37,754 nucleotides of DNA from NCBI GenBank assembly GCA_029265995.1, contig JAJUFM010000014.1, forward strand, positions 1 through 37,754, in the 5' to 3' direction. Origin of the DNA: Rhodospirillaceae bacterium (GTDB lineage: Bacteria; Pseudomonadota; Alphaproteobacteria; Kiloniellales; DSM-21159). The notes beneath the pieces are model-generated. The model was not told where the DNA came from and ran no database searches. It saw only the letters and a list, made by a program, of their open reading frames with translations. Both the position numbers and the translations under genes were made by a program. Positions 32,481 through 37,754 of this stretch are shown here, piece after piece. Each line of letters starts with the position of its first letter. The stretch's first letter is position 1.

Positions 32481-34367
32481 GTGAGACGCATATTGTATCT
32501 GGCCGCGGGGCTTCTGCTCGCTGTGGAGACCAGCAACGCAGCGCCTGCACAGAATTCCGTTCCGGACGCGCTGGCTCACACGCCTGATGTCAATCGAGCC
32601 TTCCCAGCGCCGCCCCCCACACGTAAGGCGTGGACGGAGCGGCTTTTTGAGGGAGTGACTGAGGAATTGGCGGTGGCCGGCGAGCGTGCCGCCGGAATCG
32701 CAAAAGGAACTCGCGAAGGCATTCGCGGACTGCTGCAAGCGGGCTATGATGCGCTTCCGCGCCGCCTGGTGCCTGTCGATCCGCAAGGGCAGGCACAGGT
32801 CGCCAAGCCCAGTTGGCGTGGCCCGCCAAGTGACGATGAACTGGACGAGATGCTGCAGCGCCTGGACGCCTTGCAGACACCCCCGATCAAGGACTTGGGC
32901 GACAGGCCCCCTCCGGGCCAGCCCTCCGATTCGGAACGCCCTGCACCTGAAAAGCCGACGGTGTCTGCGGAAAACGCGGAAGGTGCGCGCGGTTTGCTCC
33001 GCCGGTTGCAGGCCCGCGGGGAAGTGCAGCAGCGGCCGACGACGAGGACCTCTGCCTACTCCCAGATGCTACCTTCGCAACTCGTGCAAGCGGGTTTTCA
33101 GGATTGGGAGAACGATGAAGCTTCTGCGGACGAAAGTACCGGGATCGAAGTAGCCTCGGCCTTCCCTGACCCCCTTGGTTCGGGCGCTACGTGCCTTGAT
33201 GTACAGCAGCAGGGTGCAGAGCCGCTACGCCTCGCCGCCTCGGCAGGTGATGCAAGCGATGTTCTCGACAAGTTGACGCTTGCTGAGGTGATGCCAGATC
33301 AGCCGCGCCTGCTGCCCGATGGCTCGCTCTTTTTGCCAAAATTGGCCCAGCGGCTGCTCGAAATTGGAACGTTGCAAGCCTGTGAGGAACAGCTATTGCG
33401 CGTGGAGAGCGTGAGCGGCCGTGTGGTTGCCGATCCGGACGCCAGCGGCCTGGTCCAGGCGGCTCAGGTTGGACGGATACGCCCTGGCCCTGACGGCCTA
33501 CCGGCCTTGGGAACGCGGGTGCGGGCTGGCCAACCTCTGGCCGTTCTCGAACCGGCGGTTCCGGCGGTGGAGCGGGGTCAGCTCGAGCGCCAGCTTGCCG
33601 AACTACGCAGCCAGATCATCGAGACCGAGCTGCAGTTGGCACGCATGCGTGATTTCCCCATTGTTCCCTTCCGTTCGGGCCGCATGTTGGCACTGCGCCT
33701 TGAACTGGACGGCTTGAGGAAGCAGCGAGATCAATTGATTGCAGCACTCGATGATCACGAGGTGCTGCTAAGTCCGGTAGAGGGGGTGATCTCGCGTGCG
33801 GAAATACGCGCAGGTCAGCTTGCCCAGCCTGGCGACACCCTGTGGGAGATCGTCGATCCGCAACGTCTGCGCCTGGAGGTATTGGCGCCTGCGGATTTTC
33901 CGCTCGAAGAGCTGCGGGGGGCGCAAGCCCTGACCAGTGGCGGAGAGCGCCTGGAGCTGCGCCTCGCCGGCCAAGGCAAGGCACGCGATGATGGAAGCCT
34001 GCTTCTGCAGTTCAAGATTGAGGATCCGCCAAAGAGCCTGCGCCTGGAAACGATGGTGCAGGTCCATCTCAGCGGCGGAGAGCCTCGCCCAGCTTTGCTC
34101 TTGCCCCAGGAAGCACTCTGGGAACGAGGGGACGGGAGCTTCCTGGTATGGGAACATTTGGAGGGTGAACGTTTCCTACCTCGGCGTGTGCGGGGCGAAC
34201 GCGGAAGCGATTCAGCCTTCATTCTGCGCGACGGCCTGGAGCAGGGGGCCCGAATTGTCCACCGCGGGGTCGAGCAACTCGAGCGCCTGGTCCTTGATCT
34301 GCATGTCTCGGGCCACGCATCTGTAGCCTCCGTGGCTCGCCCGGAGCCGCTCACCGGAGGCCGTTAG
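32481..34367 (+). CDS. Periplasmic adaptor (HlyD/CusB-like) with a long unassigned N-terminal region
   Basis: The product, 628 residues from the GTG at 32481, has a signal peptide (RRILYLAAGLLLAVETSNAA). From about residue 300 it resembles membrane fusion proteins of RND and type I exporters. It has a split lipoyl domain (RVVADPDASGLVQAAQVGRI and, after the hairpin, VLLSPVEGVISRAEI), a short coiled-coil hairpin (QLERQLAELRSQIIETELQL) and a beta-barrel with LLPQEALWERGDGSFLVWE. The first 280 residues are Pro/Arg-rich and low in recognisable domains. No inner-membrane pump is adjacent; the neighbours are polysaccharide export genes. The start is supported by AGAGG upstream and by the signal peptide. 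Confidence 0.8.
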   Translation: MRRILYLAAGLLLAVETSNAAPAQNSVPDALAHTPDVNRAFPAPPPTRKAWTERLFEGVTEELAVAGERAAGIAKGTREGIRGLLQAGYDALPRRLVPVDPQGQAQVAKPSWRGPPSDDELDEMLQRLDALQTPPIKDLGDRPPPGQPSDSERPAPEKPTVSAENAEGARGLLRRLQARGEVQQRPTTRTSAYSQMLPSQLVQAGFQDWENDEASADESTGIEVASAFPDPLGSGATCLDVQQQGAEPLRLAASAGDASDVLDKLTLAEVMPDQPRLLPDGSLFLPKLAQRLLEIGTLQACEEQLLRVESVSGRVVADPDASGLVQAAQVGRIRPGPDGLPALGTRVRAGQPLAVLEPAVPAVERGQLERQLAELRSQIIETELQLARMRDFPIVPFRSGRMLALRLELDGLRKQRDQLIAALDDHEVLLSPVEGVISRAEIRAGQLAQPGDTLWEIVDPQRLRLEVLAPADFPLEELRGAQALTSGGERLELRLAGQGKARDDGSLLLQFKIEDPPKSLRLETMVQVHLSGGEPRPALLLPQEALWERGDGSFLVWEHLEGERFLPRRVRGERGSDSAFILRDGLEQGARIVHRGVEQLERLVLDLHVSGHASVASVARPEPLTGGR

Positions 34368-34503
34368 ATCGCGTGCTGCAGAGCAGAGGTAACCTGAGCG
34401 AATAGGTCTGTAACCTACCTAAGAAGAAAAGTGCCTTTCCCCTCTGCCCCCCTCTGCAGGAGGGTTCCGGAAGCCTAGGCTGAACCGAGATGGACAGTCT
34501 TAA

Positions 34504-35088
34504 ATGAGGCTTTCGAAGATGCAGCTCTGGACTTCTGGGGGCCAGCTTTGCTGGCAGCGGTTGAAGCCGCTCTGCCTTTTGGTGATGGCGCTACTGGTTG
34601 GAATGATGGCGTCATCCTTGGTTCGGGCGGAGGAGGCTTATCGGCTAGACGCCGGCGACAAGTTGAGGGTCAACGTTTACAATGAACCCTCTCTTTCCGG
34701 CGAGTTCGAGGTCGACGGTTCGGGCTTCGTATCACTCCCCCTGATCGGCGAGGTGGCCGCGCGGGACCTGACGGTGCGGGAGTTGGAACAGCGCGTGGCT
34801 GACGCCTTGCGCGGCGACTATCTGGTCTCACCTCGGGTATCGGTCGAGGTCACCAACTACCGGCCCTTCTATATAATCGGCGAGGTCAATAACCCGGGGC
34901 GCTACGCCTATGTGGACGGGATGACCGTAATGAACGCGGTCGCCATGGCCGGTGGCTTCACCTATCGCGCGCGGGAAAGCCGTGCAGAGATCAAGCGGCA
35001 GGGACAGGGCGAAGTGGATCGCAATGCTGCTCCTCATTCGCCGGTGATGCCGGGAGATGTGATTACCATCCCGGAGCGCTTTTTTTGA
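34504..35088 (+). CDS. Polysaccharide export outer-membrane protein (Wza family)
   Basis: This is a short Wza/KpsD-type export protein of 194 residues. After a membrane-type signal (LCLLVMALLVGMMASSLVRA) comes the polysaccharide export domain, with YRLDAGDKLRVNVYNEPSLSG, VDGSGFVSLPLIGEV and VELEQ-like helices. A single SLBB domain follows (FYIIGEVNNPGRYAYVDGMT, VMPGDVITIPERFF). No lipobox cysteine follows the signal. The short form is common in alphaproteobacteria. It would form the periplasmic and outer-membrane part of the export channel and works with the Wzc-like kinase encoded 175 bases downstream. The ribosome site is weak. Confidence 0.9.
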   Translation: MRLSKMQLWTSGGQLCWQRLKPLCLLVMALLVGMMASSLVRAEEAYRLDAGDKLRVNVYNEPSLSGEFEVDGSGFVSLPLIGEVAARDLTVRELEQRVADALRGDYLVSPRVSVEVTNYRPFYIIGEVNNPGRYAYVDGMTVMNAVAMAGGFTYRARESRAEIKRQGQGEVDRNAAPHSPVMPGDVITIPERFF

Positions 35089-35263
35089 TGCAGCCCGCTC
35101 TGCCGAGCGCATGACGGGCGAAGTCAAAGCTTCTCAAAAAGAGGTAGCGGCCAGGCTCTTGTCGAGAGGGCTGGCGAGCTTATCGAAAGGCGATGGGTAA
35201 CTGCCCTGCAAGCGCAAGCATCCCAAGAGGCTTGTCGTTGAGCGGCGGCAACTGGAGGCGTCC

Positions 35264-37492
35264 ATGAGGCCGGTGTTGGACGGGCAAGCAGTGTCTTCAA
35301 GTCTGGAAGAGCCCCAAGGGGAAGGTGCGCAGCTTTCTTCCACGCTGCGCTTCCTGCGCCGCAGGCTCGGTATCATTGCCGGAGGCGGCCTCCTCGCAAT
35401 GGGGCTTGCCGGCTTGGTGGCCTATAACCTGACACCGCAGTATACCGCTCGGTCACTCTTGATGATCGACGCGCGCCAAATTCACGTCACCGACGTGCAA
35501 TCGGTCCTCTCCGGGCTGACGGCGGAAAACGCGGTGCTGCGCACGGAACTGGACGTGCTCAACTCGCCCGTCTTGATGCGGAACGTTGCGGATTATCTCG
35601 ACCTCTACTCCCATCCCTACTTCAATCCGCCGCCGGAACCGAGCCGCTGGGCGAAATGGCGCGACGAAGGGCGGGAGTTTTTGATGTCGGTGTTCCCGGC
35701 GGAGATGCTTCCCCGCTGGGTAAAGGAGAAGGAGGTTGTCGAGGAGCTTGATCCTCTCGACCCTGAAAGCGTGCGTCGACGAGTTGTCGACCTTCTGCTG
35801 CGAAGCACACACACGGACAACGACGGCCGCTCCTACACCATTAAGGTGAGCTTCACCTCCCCTGACCCCGAGTTGTCGGCGGAGATCGTGAACAACATCG
35901 TCGAGCAGTATCTCTACGATCAGCTCAGCGCGAAACGTGATGCGACCCGTGCGGCCAATGAATGGCTTCTTGAACGCCTGGACGAACTGGGCGTGGAAGT
36001 GCGTGAGGCCGAGCTTGCCGTCCGAAACTATCGAGAGGAGCACGGCCTGATCGAAAGCCGCGGGGAAACCGTGAGCGAGCAGCAACTGGCGGAAATCAAC
36101 GCCCGTCTGGTCGAGGCGCAGGTCGAGCGATCACAGGCAGAAGCCCGGCTTAGCGCAGCGCGCAATGGCAACCCCGAAGGGCTACGGGATGTTGAAGGCG
36201 CCACGATCCTCTCGAGCTTGCGGGCGGAAGAGACGATCCTGCGCCGGCGGGAGGCAGAGATGGCGTCGCGCTATGGTCCGCAGCATCCGGAAATGCTGCA
36301 GTTGCGCGCCGAGCGCAATGAAATCCAGGCAAAGCTTCGCGAGGAAACTGGCCGGATCATCCAGTCGCTCTCGGTTGCGGTACAAGAGGCCGTTGCCAAG
36401 GAGGAGGCGCTGGTGGAGGCCCTCAATGGGCTGCGGCGGAGTACCAGCACCAACCAACGTGCCGAAGTCGAGTTGAACGAGCTGATCCGCCAGGCCGAAT
36501 CTGTGGGCGCGCTCTATGCGAACTTCCTTCGGCGCTACCGAGAAACGTCCGAGCAGGAGGGGCTGCTGCGCGCTGACGCGCGGGTGGTTTCCACGGCGGA
36601 GGTTCCGTCGGTACCCTCCTTCCCGCGTCCTACCCTGATGATGGGGGCGGGTGCGGTTCTTGGGTTGCTTATGGGCCTGCTTGTCGCCGCCATCATGGAA
36701 TTGGTCGATCGAGGCTATCGCTTGTCCGCGCAGGTAGAGAAGGAAACCGGCGTGGCAGTGCTGGGTGTTGAGCCGCTGCTTCGAACTCGCCTGGAGCCCT
36801 CAACCTACGCCCTCTGCAAGCCCTATTCTGCTTTCAGCGAGGGCGTCCAGGGGTTGCGCATGACATTACAGTTCGGCAATGCCGGCGATCCCCATCGGAT
36901 CATCATGATCACCTCTTCCGTACCTTCCGAGGGAAAAACTTCCCTGTGCATGACCCTCGGACGCATTGCCGCCAAGTCCGGCGCCCGTACACTCCTGGTA
37001 GAAGCTGACATGCGCCGGCCGCGGATGCTGCATCGGCTGAAACTACGGCCAAAGGGCTATCTCACCGATGTGCTCGACGGCACCTACCGCCTCGAGGAGG
37101 CGGTTGTAGAGGACCGCTTTAGCGGCATGCACATCCTCGCTTCGCGTCATGGGGTGCCGAGCCCACTGGAAAGGTTGGCCTCTCGTAGAATGGCCTCCTT
37201 CCTGGAAAGCGTGCGGCATCGCTATGACTTGGTGATCGTCGATACCCCGCCAATCATGGCCGTCGCCGATGCCGGGCCGCTGGCCAAGATCGCCGACGCA
37301 GTCCTCTTCGTCGTCCGCTGGGGCCACACGCCTCGGGAAACGGTAAAGGCTGCCTTACGCCGCCTGGCGATCGTAGACGTTGAGGTCACAGGCATTGTCC
37401 TGTCGCAGGTCGATCTTCGGCGGCAAGCAACCTATGGGTACGGAGACTATGGGTATCACTACGATCAATACAAGAATTACTATGCAGACTAG
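35264..37492 (+). CDS. Polysaccharide co-polymerase / BY-kinase (Wzc/ExoP-like tyrosine autokinase)
   Basis: The 742-residue inner-membrane protein has a Wzz domain with a first membrane segment near residues 33-53. A long periplasmic coiled-coil region and a second membrane segment near 456-480 (MMGAGAVLGLLMGLLVAAIM) follow. The cytoplasmic kinase has Walker A SVPSEGKTSLCM (about 551-562), Walker A' LLVEADMRRPRM and Walker B YDLVIVDTPPIMAVAD. The C-terminal tail carries eight tyrosines in the last 20 residues, the autophosphorylation cluster. Cycles of phosphorylation control chain length and export of exopolysaccharide. The ATG has GGAGG upstream. The domain call is secure. Confidence 0.95.
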   Translation: MRPVLDGQAVSSSLEEPQGEGAQLSSTLRFLRRRLGIIAGGGLLAMGLAGLVAYNLTPQYTARSLLMIDARQIHVTDVQSVLSGLTAENAVLRTELDVLNSPVLMRNVADYLDLYSHPYFNPPPEPSRWAKWRDEGREFLMSVFPAEMLPRWVKEKEVVEELDPLDPESVRRRVVDLLLRSTHTDNDGRSYTIKVSFTSPDPELSAEIVNNIVEQYLYDQLSAKRDATRAANEWLLERLDELGVEVREAELAVRNYREEHGLIESRGETVSEQQLAEINARLVEAQVERSQAEARLSAARNGNPEGLRDVEGATILSSLRAEETILRRREAEMASRYGPQHPEMLQLRAERNEIQAKLREETGRIIQSLSVAVQEAVAKEEALVEALNGLRRSTSTNQRAEVELNELIRQAESVGALYANFLRRYRETSEQEGLLRADARVVSTAEVPSVPSFPRPTLMMGAGAVLGLLMGLLVAAIMELVDRGYRLSAQVEKETGVAVLGVEPLLRTRLEPSTYALCKPYSAFSEGVQGLRMTLQFGNAGDPHRIIMITSSVPSEGKTSLCMTLGRIAAKSGARTLLVEADMRRPRMLHRLKLRPKGYLTDVLDGTYRLEEAVVEDRFSGMHILASRHGVPSPLERLASRRMASFLESVRHRYDLVIVDTPPIMAVADAGPLAKIADAVLFVVRWGHTPRETVKAALRRLAIVDVEVTGIVLSQVDLRRQATYGYGDYGYHYDQYKNYYAD

Positions 37493-37670
37493 AGCAATTT
37501 TCTTGAAAAGGTTGTGTTTGTAAAAAGGTAGTTGTTCCAGTGTATTTTCCCCGAATAAAAATACCACCTAAGCGCAAAACCTATACTTCTGATTACTGTG
37601 ATCAAAGTCGCGCTGAGTTAGAATGTCTTCAGTCCTATGAATTATTGATCAGCGTGAATGGGAGGGGCGA

Positions 37671-37754
37671 TTGGTTCAAGCTACTGACCAGGAAGTCTCA
37701 ACCCGGTGGGGCTGGTACTGTGTCCAAACACTGGCGAGCAAGGAGTCCCTGGCG
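37671..37754 (+). CDS. NusG-like transcription antiterminator (N-terminal fragment, cut by window end)
   Basis: A frame opening with TTG at 37671, five bases after GGAGG, reads MVQATDQEVSTRWGWYCVQT and continues LASKESLA to the window edge. The WYCVQTLASKESLA segment matches the first strand and helix of NusG N-terminal domains (WYVVQTxSGKE). Specialised NusG paralogs of the RfaH/UpxY type are often encoded in capsule or exopolysaccharide loci and help polymerase read through the long operon. Only 28 codons are visible, so the call is tentative. Confidence 0.6.
   Translation, partial: MVQATDQEVSTRWGWYCVQTLASKESLA

Noticed and set aside
37489-37530. A possible fourth repeat starting TAGAGCA after the kinase stop codon
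   Set aside because: Only the first seven bases resemble the AGAGCAG end; neither the palindrome nor the spacer follows.
1-37754. CRISPR arrays, tRNA or rRNA genes, insertion sequences with transposase, phage genes
   Set aside because: No regularly spaced repeats, cloverleaf-like segments, transposase or phage proteins were seen; the only repeats are the three palindromic elements.

Overview
This window looks like a chromosomal segment of an alphaproteobacterium with high GC content. The gene order aroQ-accB-accC, an aminotransferase directly before ftsK, the paired TRAP transporters and the type 2 argC all fit a Rhodospirillales/Rhodovibrionales-like marine or saline lineage. That placement is an inference from gene content; no rRNA or tRNA gene is visible. 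Coding density is high and no gap without a gene exceeds about 250 bases.

Layout. (1) 1-2391: part of a dispersed palindromic repeat, then the minus-strand operon aroQ-accB-accC (3-dehydroquinase and the biotin carboxylase half of acetyl-CoA carboxylase). (2) 2474-4090: a compact minus-strand cobalt-type nitrile hydratase operon (alpha, beta, accessory protein) whose alpha subunit has an unusual histidine-rich N-terminus, divergent from a beta carbonic anhydrase. (3) 4905-18100: a catabolic regulon. It holds a beta-hydroxyacid dehydrogenase, an amidohydrolase, two complete TRAP transporters, a Rossmann/SAF oxidoreductase, a PdxA2-like dehydrogenase, a GntR/FCD regulator, a class III CoA-transferase and an atypical crotonase. 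The 11-mer TGGTATGCAAT occurs in each of its three control regions, including in front of the GntR gene, so these genes probably form one regulon for an undefined hydroxy-acid substrate. (4) 18199-24866: housekeeping genes: argC, a Sfp-type phosphopantetheinyl transferase convergent with a PptH-like phosphopantetheinyl hydrolase, a DapC-like aminotransferase and ftsK. (5) 24865-29971: a GFA protein and a second catabolic cluster (UxaA-type dehydratase, 2-hydroxyacid dehydrogenase, SDR, FAH-family hydrolase), with copies of the bipartite palindromic repeat at both ends. (6) 30036-32434: small membrane and hypothetical genes. (7) 32481-37754: an exopolysaccharide export locus with a HlyD/CusB-like adaptor, a Wza-family export protein, a Wzc-like tyrosine autokinase, and the beginning of a NusG-like antiterminator cut by the window edge.

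How the parts may work together. Region 3 appears to import organic acids through two periplasmic binding protein systems and oxidise or CoA-activate them under one GntR repressor. Region 5 resembles non-phosphorylative sugar-acid degradation: dehydration, oxidation of the 2-keto-3-deoxy acid, then hydrolytic cleavage of the diketo acid to pyruvate and a small hydroxy acid. The PPTase/PptH pair suggests that carrier-protein pantetheinylation can be reversed. The repeats sit directly downstream of genes and may act as transcript 3' ends or be relics of a MITE-like element.
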